DNA of 64,000 bases from Clostridiales bacterium. GTDB taxonomy: Bacteria > Bacillota > Clostridia > Lachnospirales > Lachnospiraceae. Of the stretch, positions 17,094 through 26,456 are shown piece after piece. The DNA is taken from the NCBI GenBank assembly GCA_020859985.1, contig JAJBVD010000035.1:1-64000 (forward strand), written 5' to 3'. Numbering within the stretch: the first letter of the stretch is position 1; each line of letters opens with the position of its first letter. The position numbers and the translations under genes were made by a program. The notes beneath the pieces are model-generated. The model searched no databases. It was not told where the DNA came from and was given only the letters and a program-made list of their open reading frames with translations.

Positions 17094-18206
17094 ATGGGAA
17101 AATTAGGTTTTGGTCTGATGCGGCTTCCGCAGCTGAATGCGGATGATCCGAAGAGTATCGACAAGGAGCAGGTCTGTCGGATGGCGGATCTGTTTCTGGA
17201 GCGCGGATTTACATATTTTGACACCGCGTATATGTACCACGATTACGAGAGTGAGCGCGCGGTGAAGGATGTGATCACAAAGCGTTATCCGCGTGACAGC
17301 TATACGCTGGCGACCAAGCTGCCGCTTTTCCAGCTGGAAAAAGCGGAGGATATGGAACGCATTTTCAGTGAACAGCTGGAGAAGACCGGCGAGGAGTATT
17401 TTGACTATTATCTCCTGCATGCGCTGGGCGGGGATCGCTATGAAAGTGTGCAGCAGATGGGCTGCTTTGACTTTATCGCGCAGAAAAAGGCGGAGGGCAA
17501 GGTGCGCCACATCGGTTTTTCGTTCCATGATAAGGCGGAGGTGCTCGACCGGATCCTGAGCGATCATCCGGAAGTGGAGTTTGTGCAGCTGCAGCTGAAC
17601 TATCTGGACTGGGAGAGCAAGGACGTACAGTCCCGCAAATGCTATGAGACTGCGGTAAAGCATGGCAAGAAAGTCGTCGTCATGGAGCCGGTCAAGGGCG
17701 GTACGCTCGCGAAGCTGCCTGCGAAGGCGGAAGAACTGTTAAGAAACGTTCATCCGGACTGGTCGAACGCGTCCTGGGCTATCCGCTTCGCGGCAAGTCT
17801 GGAAAATGTGATGATCGTCTTAAGCGGAATGTCGTCTATGGAACAGATGGAGGACAACAGCGGCTATATGCAGGATATGGCGCCGCTCACCGAAGAAGAG
17901 AAGCAGCTTCTTCTGCATGACGTAGTGGATATCATTCATGAGGCGGCGAAGATTCCGTGCACGGCCTGCCGTTACTGTGTAGAGGGCTGCCCGATGAATA
18001 TCGCGATTCCGGATTATTTCTCGCTTTACAACGCGGAACAGGAAGACAAGGGAGATCCTGCGCATAAGGAACGCTATACGGAGCTGTCCAAAGAGCATGG
18101 CAAAGCTTCTGACTGCGTGGAGTGCGGGCAGTGCGAGGGCGTATGTCCGCAGCATCTGCCGGTGACGGACTGGCTGAAAAAGACGGCAAAGGTATTTGAA
18201 AAATAA
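17094..18206 (+). CDS. Aldo/keto reductase with C-terminal 4Fe-4S domain (second copy)
   Basis: About 370 residues from ATG 17094, which has AGGAGG 8 bp upstream; an earlier in-frame ATG lacks one. The AKR barrel has FDTAYMYHDYESERAV (Asp, Tyr), LATKLP (Lys) and YLLHALGG (His). The C-terminal tail has CTACRYCVEGCPMNI and CVECGQCEGVCPQHL, two 4Fe-4S ferredoxin-type clusters. The family is common in gut Clostridia and Bacteroidetes. The electron partner and substrate are unknown. It differs clearly from the copy at 7357, so this is not a recent duplication. It stands alone, ahead of the sugar transport locus. Confidence 0.88.
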   Translation: MGKLGFGLMRLPQLNADDPKSIDKEQVCRMADLFLERGFTYFDTAYMYHDYESERAVKDVITKRYPRDSYTLATKLPLFQLEKAEDMERIFSEQLEKTGEEYFDYYLLHALGGDRYESVQQMGCFDFIAQKKAEGKVRHIGFSFHDKAEVLDRILSDHPEVEFVQLQLNYLDWESKDVQSRKCYETAVKHGKKVVVMEPVKGGTLAKLPAKAEELLRNVHPDWSNASWAIRFAASLENVMIVLSGMSSMEQMEDNSGYMQDMAPLTEEEKQLLLHDVVDIIHEAAKIPCTACRYCVEGCPMNIAIPDYFSLYNAEQEDKGDPAHKERYTELSKEHGKASDCVECGQCEGVCPQHLPVTDWLKKTAKVFEK

Positions 18207-18208
18207 AA

Positions 18209-18247
18209 TTTGCACAATCGTACAAAAATATCGAACGAATGTGCAAA
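18209..18247 (+). promoter_or_regulatory. Inverted repeat TTTGCACA...TGTGCAAA
   Basis: Perfect 8-bp arms (18209-18216 and 18240-18247) separated by 23 bp, just after the reductase stop and about 170 bp before the solute-binding protein. It could be an operator of the sugar locus or a terminator stem; there is no T run. A further CCGTAGCTG/CAGCTGCGG pair spans about 18332-18378. Confidence 0.35.
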
Positions 18248-18417
18248 TGAAATTTGTATAAAAATGCTAAAATAAATGAAAAGCGGATTCGAATATTTTG
18301 ATAAATAGACAAATCTGCAAAAAATGGCCTGCCGTAGCTGCGATGGAACAGAACGGTTCAAAGGATGGAACAGCTGCGGTCTTTCATTGTTGCTATTATA
18401 ATTAAGGAGGAAGAATT

Positions 18418-19653
18418 ATGAACGCGAAGAAGATTCTCAGTGTGGCAGTTGCTTCTGCCATGGTTGTCGGTGTGGTTCCGGCTGTCGCTTCCGCGGAAGA
18501 GGGAGTGACGATTACTTACTGGTCAATGTGGTCCGAGGGTGAGAGCCAGGCCATCGCGATTCAGGAGATCATTGATGATTATGAGGAAGCTACCGGTGTG
18601 ACGGTAAATGTTGAGTGGAAAGGCCGCGACATCACAACGCTGATCGCTGCTTCTCTGGACGCCGGAGAGACGATTGATCTGTATGAGGACGACTTCCAGA
18701 GACTTTCTCAGACATTCGGGGACTATGCGCTGGATCTGACCGAGATGGCGGAAGCCGTGGATTACGCAAGCCTTTCCAACGAGGCTCTTACCTCTGCGGT
18801 CACGGGATGGGCGGACGGCTCCCTTGCATGCCTGCCGTATCAGCCGTATATCTCCGGTATTTTCTATAACAAAGCAATCTTTGAAGAAGTTGGCGTAGAG
18901 GAGCCGACGACCTGGGATGAGTTCCTTGAGGTATGCCAGGCAATCAAAGATGCGGGCTATACACCGCTGACACTTGACGATGCTTATATCAATCTGAATC
19001 TTGGCTACCATCTGGCAAGATATCTTGGACAGGACGGCGTAAAAGAAGTAGTAAACAACGGCGACTGGGCTGAGAATGAAGCTGTTCTGAAGATGGCTGA
19101 GGATATGCAGGCACTCGTAGACAATGGTTATCTGTCTGAGTATGCGCCGGGCGCATATCCGGAAGGTGAGAACGAGGTCGGCTATGGCGAGACCGCTATG
19201 GTGGTAAATGCGTCCTGGGTACCGGCTGAGATCGAAGGCAATACGGATTCCGATCTTGAGTGGGGCATGTTCTCTTACCCGGCAGTTGACGGCGGCGTAG
19301 ACGGCACGGAAGCGATGATGGTAGGCGCACAGGGGATCTCCGTGAGCGCGAATTCCGAGCATGCGCAGGAAGCATTTGATCTGGCGCTTGCAATCGTGAG
19401 CGGAGAAGGCGATGCGGCTCTTTCCGTAGCAACGGATTCCATTCCGGCAGATCCGAACAATACCGAGTGGCCGGAGCTTCTGGCGAACTGCAAGGATGCT
19501 TTTGATGCTGCTACCACAAGCTATGAGTGGGATTGCGGAATTGACGACAATGCAGATATGACAGAGACGATTCAGGAAGCCGGCGCACAGCTCTTCGCAG
19601 GAACGATCACTGCTCAGGAGTTTGTGGATACACTGGAGGCTGCAAGCAACTAA
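18418..19653 (+). CDS. Extracellular sugar-binding protein of an ABC importer
   Basis: This 411-residue family 1 solute-binding protein captures a carbohydrate outside the membrane for the permeases encoded downstream. The N-terminus is a classical signal peptide with a signal peptidase I site near residue 26 (AVASA before EE). No Cys lipobox is present, although most Gram-positive binding proteins of this family are lipoproteins. ITYWSMWSEGES, the FYNKAIFEEVGVEEPTTWDE block and YGETAMVVNASW are typical. It has a strong AAGGAGG start. No ATPase gene is in the locus, so a shared MsmX-type ATPase is probably used. With GH112 downstream, the ligand is likely a beta-1,3-galactosyl disaccharide (inference). 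Confidence 0.92.
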   Translation: MNAKKILSVAVASAMVVGVVPAVASAEEGVTITYWSMWSEGESQAIAIQEIIDDYEEATGVTVNVEWKGRDITTLIAASLDAGETIDLYEDDFQRLSQTFGDYALDLTEMAEAVDYASLSNEALTSAVTGWADGSLACLPYQPYISGIFYNKAIFEEVGVEEPTTWDEFLEVCQAIKDAGYTPLTLDDAYINLNLGYHLARYLGQDGVKEVVNNGDWAENEAVLKMAEDMQALVDNGYLSEYAPGAYPEGENEVGYGETAMVVNASWVPAEIEGNTDSDLEWGMFSYPAVDGGVDGTEAMMVGAQGISVSANSEHAQEAFDLALAIVSGEGDAALSVATDSIPADPNNTEWPELLANCKDAFDAATTSYEWDCGIDDNADMTETIQEAGAQLFAGTITAQEFVDTLEAASN

Positions 19654-19774
19654 CTGATAACACCTCGTCTTCCAGACTGCTGATCTTATACGCAGACAGT
19701 TATAAGGTCAGGCTGATCTGAAGAGGAAGGTTCAGGAAACACCGTGGGGCGGTGTAGGATTATGCTGCATTATA

Positions 19775-19804
19775 GGGGGCTGCGGTCAGGTTTTCGCAGC
19801 CCCC
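19775..19804 (+). other. Strong hairpin between binding-protein and permease genes
   Basis: GGGGGCTGCG and CGCAGCCCCC form a perfect 10-bp stem, with no T tract. A second hairpin, GATCTTAT/ATAAGGTC, lies near 19682-19711. Such intercistronic stems usually stabilise the abundant binding-protein message and lower permease expression. Confidence 0.6.
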
Positions 19805-19929
19805 ATTCCTATGTGCGGGCGTTTTCGTTCTGCGCGTTGTAAGTTGGACCGATGCTGAGGCGTAATGCCTGGTGAGGGTCTGACTTGTATCCGCGCAGGC
19901 AGGAATCGGGCTGTGAAGGAGGATCTCAT

Positions 19930-20832
19930 ATGAAGAAGAATAAGAAAATGATGGTCGTCTTTTTGACACCGGCACTGCTGATTTTTTCCATCGTATTTAT
20001 CTATCCGGTCATCCGGACCGTGCTGATGAGCTTTTTCGCAGTAGAACGCCCGAGTACGGCTGTTTCGGAGTGGAAGTTTACCGGATTGGGGAATTATCTG
20101 AACATTTTTTCGAAAAATACGTTCTGGCGTTCCATGCGAAACCTGCTTACGATCTGGGGAGTCGGAGGAATCGCGACGATGCTCCTTTCCCTTCTGTTTG
20201 CCGTGATCCTAACGAGCGGGATCCGCTTTAAATCCTTTTTCCGGGCTGTGATCTATATGCCGAATGTGGTCAGTGCTGTCGCTCTGGCGGCAATGTGGAT
20301 GTATTATGTGTTCAGCGAGCGTTATGGGTTGCTGCATAACTTTTTCGGCGCGCTGGGGCTTACCTCTCTTTCAAAGATCAAATGGCTGGGCACGGATATG
20401 AAGCTCTGGGCGATGATCATTGCGTTCGTTTTCGGCGCGGTCGGATACTATATGCTGATCTGGATCAGCGGTATTGAAAAGATTCCGCAGGATCTGTTTG
20501 AGGTGGCTACGATCGATGGCGCTGGTAAAATAAAACAGTTCCGCTACATCACCATGCCGCTTCTGAAGGGAACGCTGAAGATGAACCTGACGTTCTGGAG
20601 CGTGAACGCAGTCGCGTTTTTCGTCTGGTCGAAGATGTTCTCACCAGTGACATCAGAGAACAGCACGATCGTGCCGATGATCTATATGTATGATCTTGTA
20701 TTCGGCAGCAAAACGATCACGGAGACGGATGCGGGCGCGGGCGCTGCGATCGGCTGTGTTCTGGCCCTGTGTGTGCTGCTGATTTTCTTCCTGATGAACC
20801 ATCTGATCAAAGATGATGATCTGGAATATTAG
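19930..20832 (+). CDS. ABC sugar permease, first subunit (MalF/LacF type)
   Basis: About 300 residues from ATG 19930 with GGAGG 8 bp upstream. It has six predicted membrane helices, beginning VVFLTPALLIFSIVFIYPVI. The cytoplasmic EAA-type loop that contacts the ATPase is visible as IPQDLFEVATIDGAGKIKQF. It pairs with the next gene, which starts 16 bp after its stop, to form the heterodimeric channel for the binding protein at 18418. The ATPase must be encoded elsewhere. Confidence 0.93.
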   Translation: MKKNKKMMVVFLTPALLIFSIVFIYPVIRTVLMSFFAVERPSTAVSEWKFTGLGNYLNIFSKNTFWRSMRNLLTIWGVGGIATMLLSLLFAVILTSGIRFKSFFRAVIYMPNVVSAVALAAMWMYYVFSERYGLLHNFFGALGLTSLSKIKWLGTDMKLWAMIIAFVFGAVGYYMLIWISGIEKIPQDLFEVATIDGAGKIKQFRYITMPLLKGTLKMNLTFWSVNAVAFFVWSKMFSPVTSENSTIVPMIYMYDLVFGSKTITETDAGAGAAIGCVLALCVLLIFFLMNHLIKDDDLEY

Positions 20833-20848
20833 AAGGGAGGGGCAGAAG

Positions 20849-21745
20849 ATGGCATTTCGGAAAAAGACAAAAGAAAAAAAATATCACGAGCCCTTTAACT
20901 GGCGGAAAGAAGTGCGGCTGCTTCCCGGATATATTCTGCTTCTGATCTGGCTGGTATTTACCGTATCGATGGTGGGCTGGATTCTGGCCGCGAGCCTTTC
21001 GACCTCCGGCTCGATTTTTAAAGGAGAAGTATTCAAATCACTCCTGTCAGGCATCAGCAACTGGCATTTTGAAAACTATGTCACGGCGTGGACGACCCAG
21101 CATGTCTCGGTCTATTTCATGAACTCGCTGCTGTATGCCACCTCGTCCATGATCCTGCTGATCCTGGTCTGTGCTCCGGCGGCCTATGTGCTTGCACGCT
21201 TTACGTTCCTCGGGAACGGCGTGATCAAGACCAGCTTTGTCACGGCGATGAGTCTGCCGCAGATCATGATCATCCTGCCGCTGCTTTCCGTCACGACCAG
21301 ACTTCATCTGACCGGAAGCAGGGTGTTGCTGATCTTTCTGTATGTGGCGATCAATATTCCCTATACAACGACGTTTCTGATCAATTTTTTCGCAACACTC
21401 TCACGGGCGTACGAGGAGGCCGCGGCGATTGACGGGTGTTCCCCGATCATGACCTTCTGGCGGATCATGTTCCCGCTGGCGCAGCCCGGTATCGTGACGG
21501 TCAGCATTTTCAATTTTCTGGCCATCTGGAACGAATATTTTATGTCGCTCGTTTTCGCGAGTACGGATTCGAAACGTTCGGTCGGCGTCGGACTTTATAC
21601 CATCATCAGCGCGCTGAAGCAGACGGGAGATTACGGCGGACTGTTTGCGGCGGTCATGATCGTGTTCCTGCCGACATTTATCCTCTATCTGCTGCTCTCA
21701 GAGAAGATCATCGCGGGCGTCACCGGCGGCGGTGTGAAAGGATAA
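20849..21745 (+). CDS. ABC sugar permease, second subunit (MalG type)
   Basis: About 298 residues from ATG 20849 (AAGGGAGGGG upstream). It is a six-helix permease of the CUT1 class with the coupling loop AYEEAAAIDGCSPIMTFWRI and a C-terminal YLLLSEKIIAGVTGGGVKG, the usual ending of MalG-type subunits. It follows the first permease directly and precedes the AraC regulator by 10 bp, so all are probably cotranscribed. Confidence 0.93.
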   Translation: MAFRKKTKEKKYHEPFNWRKEVRLLPGYILLLIWLVFTVSMVGWILAASLSTSGSIFKGEVFKSLLSGISNWHFENYVTAWTTQHVSVYFMNSLLYATSSMILLILVCAPAAYVLARFTFLGNGVIKTSFVTAMSLPQIMIILPLLSVTTRLHLTGSRVLLIFLYVAINIPYTTTFLINFFATLSRAYEEAAAIDGCSPIMTFWRIMFPLAQPGIVTVSIFNFLAIWNEYFMSLVFASTDSKRSVGVGLYTIISALKQTGDYGGLFAAVMIVFLPTFILYLLLSEKIIAGVTGGGVKG

Positions 21746-21755
21746 GGCGGTCATC

Positions 21756-22700
21756 ATGGCATATGAGAGAATTGCGCTGAATACGGATATTGAGGTAAGC
21801 GCGCTCTACACGGTTCATTATTTTGAATACCGCAGCGATTTTGATTTTCCCGGGGAACGGCATGATTTCTGGGAATTCCAGTATCTGGATAAGGGAAACG
21901 CGGAGGTCAGGACAGATAATGGCAGTCATCTTCTTTCCAGTGGGCAGGTGATCTTTCATAAACCGAATGAATTTCATACACTGAGCGCCGCTAAAAAAAG
22001 CGCGCCGATCGTTATCGTTGTATCCTTTGAATGCCATTCTGCGGCCATGAATTTTTTTGACAGCCGGATTCTGACGCTTTCGGACTCAGAGCGGGATCTT
22101 CTGGGGCAGCTGGTCGCGGAGGCAAGACACTGCCTTGCCTCCCCGCTGGACGATCCGTATCTGCAGAAGATGCAGACCCGTCCGGACAGTATGTTCGGGT
22201 CGCAACAGCTGATGAGTATGTATCTGGAGCAGCTGCTTATCTCGCTGATCCGCCGCAACACGATTCCGCAGCTTTCTGTGATCCTGCCGCAGATGAATGC
22301 GAAGAACGTGTCCGGGACGTACAGCAAAATTCTGTATTATCTGGAGGAACATGTGCGGGAAACTCTGACGATCACGCAGATCTGCCATGACAATCTGATC
22401 GGCCGCTCACAGCTGCAGGCTTTGTTCCGCGAACAGAATGGCTGCGGTGTGATCCAGTTTTTTCTGCAGATGAAGGTAGAATATGCGAAACAGCTGATCC
22501 GGGAAAACCAGATGAACTTTACGCAGATATCTGAATTTCTCGGGTACTCATCCGTACATTATTTTTCCAGACAGTTTAAAACAATTACGAAAATGACGCC
22601 TTCGGAGTATTCTTTTTCGGTTCAGGCGCGGTCAGAACGCAGCCGGGAGAATCCGCAGACATTATCTGCGTCAGGCTCTCCCGACTCCGGCAACACATGA
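21756..22700 (+). CDS. AraC family transcriptional regulator
   Basis: This 314-residue protein has an N-terminal cupin-like sensor (about 10-100, including HDFWEFQYLDKG and SSGQVIFHKPNEFH) and a C-terminal double helix-turn-helix (about 190-285) with LTITQICHDNLIGRSQLQALF and FTQISEFLGYSSVHYFSRQF. Such regulators bind a sugar and activate adjacent uptake and catabolic genes. Its position inside the locus suggests local control. The coding end contains an extended stem (about 22644-22683, GGGAGA/TCTCCC) that could affect downstream expression. Confidence 0.9.
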   Translation: MAYERIALNTDIEVSALYTVHYFEYRSDFDFPGERHDFWEFQYLDKGNAEVRTDNGSHLLSSGQVIFHKPNEFHTLSAAKKSAPIVIVVSFECHSAAMNFFDSRILTLSDSERDLLGQLVAEARHCLASPLDDPYLQKMQTRPDSMFGSQQLMSMYLEQLLISLIRRNTIPQLSVILPQMNAKNVSGTYSKILYYLEEHVRETLTITQICHDNLIGRSQLQALFREQNGCGVIQFFLQMKVEYAKQLIRENQMNFTQISEFLGYSSVHYFSRQFKTITKMTPSEYSFSVQARSERSRENPQTLSASGSPDSGNT

Positions 22701-22777
22701 TCCGAGCAAAAAAAGGGTACGGCGACAGGTATTGCGAAGGGACATCAAACAGAAAACGACATGAGGGAGGAGACAGG

Positions 22778-24934
22778 ATGAAAAAGGGAACAGGCCGGGT
22801 GACGCTTCCGGGTGAGGCGCATTTCTTAAAGGAAACGAAAGAAATCTTAGCGAAGTGGGGTGCGGACGCCATCCGTGACAGCGACGGAACAAAGCTGGAC
22901 GACGAATTGAAGGCTCTGGATGCGAAAATCTACTCGACTTATTTTGTGGCACGCGGGCACAATGAATTTGCCGAGAAGCATATGGAGGAGTGTCAGCAGT
23001 TATACCTGATGTCGAAGCGCTGCACGGCGGTCAGCGGGCGGCTCGCCATCAGTTTTATGGACGGATATTTTCAGGAGCAGGTGATTCCGGATTATCTTCA
23101 TGACCCGAAGAAGTGGTGGGAAGTGATCGACCGGACGACGGGGGCGGTTGTTCCTGTAAATTCATGGGAACTGGATACCAAAAAGCATCTGGTCACAGTC
23201 GAGACGGTTCCGTTTCATGAATATACGGTGTCGTTCCTTGTATATGCCATCTGGGATCCGACACAGATGTACAACCACATCACCAATGACTGGGGGGAGA
23301 AGCCGCATGAGATCCCGTTTGATGTGAGGGGGAAAAGCTCCTGGAACTTTGCGAAAGAATATCTGGTGCAGTGGCTGAAAGACAATCCTGCAACGGATGT
23401 GGTGCGTTTTACCACCTTTTTTTATCATTTTACTCTTGTTTTTAATGACCGGAAAAAAGAAAAATTCGTAGACTGGTTTGGCTATGGGGCGACAGTTTCT
23501 GTACAGGCGCTGGAAGAATTCGAGCGGGAATACGGATATGCGCTGCGTCCGGAAGATATTGTGGACAATGGATATTACAATTCCACGTTCCGGATTCCCA
23601 GTCCGCAGTATCTGGACTATATGGATTTTATACAGCGTTTTGTCGCGAAGAAAGCGAAAGAACTGGTGGATCTTGTACATGAAGCGGGCCGTGAGGCAAT
23701 GATGTTCCTCGGCGACAACTGGATCGGTACAGAACCCTATGGGAAGTACTTTGCCGGGATCGGGCTGGATGCGGTGGTCGGCAGCGTCGGCGGCGGCGTG
23801 AGCCTGCGGCTGATTTCGGAAATTCCGCATGTGAAGTATACAGAAGGGCGTTTTCTGCCGTATTTCTTCCCGGATACCTTTTATGAGGGAAATGACCCGG
23901 TGCCGGAAGCGATGAGAAACTGGATTACGGCAAGGCGCGCGATCATGCGTAAGCCGGTCGACCGGATCGGGTACGGCGGTTATTTAAGTCTTGCGTACAA
24001 ATTTCCTGACTTCGTGGATTATATCGCGAAAGTGACGGAGGAGTTCCGCCTCATCTATGACAATATCAGAGGGAAACGTCCCTATTGCGGACTGAAGGTA
24101 GCCGTGTTGAATTCCTGGGGCGCGCTTCGCTCCTGGCAGCCCTATATGGTGGCGCATGAACTTCGCTATAAGCAATGCTATTCTTACATGGGGATACTGG
24201 AGAGCTTAAGCGGGATGGCGGTTGACGTCTCGTTTCTGAGTTTTCAGGATATCCGGAAGAACGGCATCCCGGAGGATGTCGATGTTATTATCAATGCAGG
24301 CGACGCAATGACAGCGTTTTCCGGCGGCGGGGAGTGGCTGGATGAAAAGCTGATTACAGCCATTCGCGGCTGGGTTTACCGGGGCGGCGGATTTGTGGGC
24401 GTCGGAGAGCCGACAGCCTGCCATGCGAACGGGCGGTTTTTCCAGCTCGCGGATGTATTGGGGGTAGATAAGGAACTGGGCTTTACACTCTCGACAGATA
24501 AGTATTTTACGGAGGAACAGACGGATCACTTTATCCGCGGAGATCGGACGGAACCCTTCGATTTTGGCGAGAGTATGAAAAATATTTATGCGTTGGATGA
24601 GACGACAGAGATCATAGAGTACTCAGATGGCGAGGTGCACGCGGCCGCGCACCCGTACGGACAGGGGTGCGGCGTATATCTGGCAGGGCTTCCATACAGC
24701 TTTGAAAACACGCGGCTGCTGCTCCGGGCGCTTTATTATGCGGCGCATCGGACGGACGAGCTCCATCGCTGGTATTCCTCCAACCCGGCATGTGAGGTGC
24801 ATGCGTATCCGGATGCCGGAAAATACGCGGTGCTGAACAACACGATGGTTCCGCAGGAGACGAGGGTGTGCGATGGGGAGAACTGGGTTTCCTGTCATTT
24901 GAAAGAGGGAGAGATCGTCTGGAATACGATCTGA
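22778..24934 (+). CDS. GH112 beta-1,3-galactosyl-N-acetylhexosamine (or related) phosphorylase
   Basis: 718 residues from ATG 22778 (GGGAGGAG upstream), close to the family size of about 720-750. GH112 enzymes cleave beta-galactosides with phosphate to give galactose 1-phosphate. Characteristic stretches are GRVTLPGEA, YSTYFVARGHNEFAEKHMEE, SFMDGYFQEQ and MMFLGDNWIGTEPYGKYF. The Asp in GDNW falls at residue 313, the number of the catalytic acid in the Bifidobacterium longum enzyme. Clostridial members act on lacto-N-biose or galacto-N-biose or on galactosyl-1,4-rhamnose, and I cannot separate these by eye. The sulfatase directly downstream favours mucin-type substrates (inference). The enzyme is cytoplasmic, with no signal peptide. 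Confidence 0.93.
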   Translation: MKKGTGRVTLPGEAHFLKETKEILAKWGADAIRDSDGTKLDDELKALDAKIYSTYFVARGHNEFAEKHMEECQQLYLMSKRCTAVSGRLAISFMDGYFQEQVIPDYLHDPKKWWEVIDRTTGAVVPVNSWELDTKKHLVTVETVPFHEYTVSFLVYAIWDPTQMYNHITNDWGEKPHEIPFDVRGKSSWNFAKEYLVQWLKDNPATDVVRFTTFFYHFTLVFNDRKKEKFVDWFGYGATVSVQALEEFEREYGYALRPEDIVDNGYYNSTFRIPSPQYLDYMDFIQRFVAKKAKELVDLVHEAGREAMMFLGDNWIGTEPYGKYFAGIGLDAVVGSVGGGVSLRLISEIPHVKYTEGRFLPYFFPDTFYEGNDPVPEAMRNWITARRAIMRKPVDRIGYGGYLSLAYKFPDFVDYIAKVTEEFRLIYDNIRGKRPYCGLKVAVLNSWGALRSWQPYMVAHELRYKQCYSYMGILESLSGMAVDVSFLSFQDIRKNGIPEDVDVIINAGDAMTAFSGGGEWLDEKLITAIRGWVYRGGGFVGVGEPTACHANGRFFQLADVLGVDKELGFTLSTDKYFTEEQTDHFIRGDRTEPFDFGESMKNIYALDETTEIIEYSDGEVHAAAHPYGQGCGVYLAGLPYSFENTRLLLRALYYAAHRTDELHRWYSSNPACEVHAYPDAGKYAVLNNTMVPQETRVCDGENWVSCHLKEGEIVWNTI

Positions 24935-24944
24935 ATGGGATAAG

Positions 24945-26300
24945 ATGGATAAAAAAAATATTGTCTTTTATTTCAGCGACCAGCAGCGCGCGGATACCTG
25001 CGGCTGCTACGGACAGCCTCTGACGGTCACGCCGAATATCGACTGTCTCGCGGACGAGGGAGTGCGGTTTGAGAACGCGTTTTCACCGCAGCCGGTTTGC
25101 GGACCGTGCCGGGCGCTGTTTCAGACCGGACGGTATCCGACGGAAACCGGCTGCTTCCGAAATAATATCATACTCCCTGCCGGGGTAAAAACACTCGCTT
25201 CCTACATGGAGGAGGCCGGGTATGAGACGGCTTATGTGGGGAAATGGCACCTTGCCAGTGACGGCGAGCTGGATCAGAAGCCGCGGATCGATCATACGGT
25301 GACTCCAATCCCGAGGGAACTGCGGGGCGGCTATTCCGGATACTGGAGAGCGGCGGACGTGCTGGAATTTACCTCGCATGGCTATGACGGTTTTGTTTTT
25401 GATGAAAATAACCATAAGATCGAGTTTAAGGGCTACCGCGCGGACTGCATCAATGACATGGCGCTGGAGTTTCTGGAAGCATATGACGGGACCAGGCCGT
25501 TTTTCCTGACAGTTTCGCAGATAGAGCCGCACCACCAGAATGACCACGCGCATCACGAAGGACCGCACGGCTCCAGGGAAAGATTCAGGGATTTTGTGCT
25601 GCCGGAGGATCTGCGCGCGCTCGGAGGGAACGCGGCGGAAGAGTATCCGGATTATCTCGGAGCGTGCGCCAGTCTGGATGAGAACGTCGGACGGCTGGTC
25701 ACAAAGCTAAAAGAAAAGGGCCTTTATGAGGACACGGTGATCATTTACACCTCGGATCACGGATCGCATTTCAGGACGCGGAACCGGGATGCACATCTGA
25801 ATGGAAATGATGATTACAAGCGCTCCGGGCATGACGCTTCCCTGAAGGTACCCCTGATCATCGCGGGCGGCGCTTACCCGCGCGGAAAGGTGATAAGGGA
25901 TCTGGTCAGCACGGAAAGTCTGCCAAAGACCATCCTCGCCATGGCGGGCATAGAGGTCGGCGACGCGATGATCGGTGAGAATCTGCTGGATGTTGTGGAG
26001 GGCAAAGACCAGAAGCGGGAAAATCAGGTGTTTGCGCAGATTTCAGAGAGCAGGGTCGGACGATGCATCCGCACGCCGGAATTCCTGTATGCCGTATACG
26101 CACCCGGAGTGGATGGCGGCGAGGCTGCCGCCTCTGACCGCTATTCGGACGATTATCTCTACGACATGCGGACGGATCCGTATCAGCTGCGCAACGTTGT
26201 TGCGGACGATGCGTATGCCGACATCAAGGTAGATCTCAGAGAAAGGCTGCTGGCATGGATTGAGAGGGCGGAAGGCTGCCGCCCGGTTATATCCGACTAG
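24945..26300 (+). CDS. Sulfatase (S1 family), cysteine type
   Basis: This 451-residue type I sulfatase hydrolyses a sulfate ester using formylglycine. The N-terminal FYFSDQQRADTCGCYG holds the metal-binding Asp residues. The modification motif is CGPCRALFQTGR, with Cys52 the residue to be oxidised. The canonical CxPSR Ser is replaced by Cys, but the CxPxR core is kept. YVGKWHLAS and IIYTSDHGSH supply further catalytic and calcium ligands. There is no signal peptide, so it acts in the cytoplasm, as expected for desulfation after import. It starts 11 bp after GH112, and its maturase follows at 26457. The substrate is probably a sulfated galactoside or N-acetylhexosamine (inference). Confidence 0.93.
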   Translation: MDKKNIVFYFSDQQRADTCGCYGQPLTVTPNIDCLADEGVRFENAFSPQPVCGPCRALFQTGRYPTETGCFRNNIILPAGVKTLASYMEEAGYETAYVGKWHLASDGELDQKPRIDHTVTPIPRELRGGYSGYWRAADVLEFTSHGYDGFVFDENNHKIEFKGYRADCINDMALEFLEAYDGTRPFFLTVSQIEPHHQNDHAHHEGPHGSRERFRDFVLPEDLRALGGNAAEEYPDYLGACASLDENVGRLVTKLKEKGLYEDTVIIYTSDHGSHFRTRNRDAHLNGNDDYKRSGHDASLKVPLIIAGGAYPRGKVIRDLVSTESLPKTILAMAGIEVGDAMIGENLLDVVEGKDQKRENQVFAQISESRVGRCIRTPEFLYAVYAPGVDGGEAAASDRYSDDYLYDMRTDPYQLRNVVADDAYADIKVDLRERLLAWIERAEGCRPVISD

Positions 26301-26311
26301 GACATGCCGGA

Positions 26312-26432
26312 AACTGAGAAAGTACGGAACCGATATGGCAGAACGGAACTGAGAAAGTACGAAACCGATATGGCAGAACGGAACTGAGAAAGTACGGAAC
26401 CGATACAGCAGAATGGAGCTGTGAAAGTATCA
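26312..26432 (+). repeat. 35-bp tandem repeat, about 3.5 copies
   Basis: Head-to-tail units start at 26312, 26347 and 26382, with a partial fourth from 26417. Each begins AACTGAGAAAGTACGGAAC, which resembles the core of the 27-bp GTAACTGT element (AACTGTGAAGGTACTGAAC). It lies between the sulfatase and its maturase, just before the maturase SD. With no spacers, it is not a CRISPR. Confidence 0.8.
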
Positions 26433-26456
26433 CGAAGAGAAAATCAGGAGGTAAAG

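Noticed and set aside
26312-26432. Possible CRISPR array
   Set aside because: The 35-bp units abut directly with no spacers and there are no cas genes; it is a plain tandem repeat.
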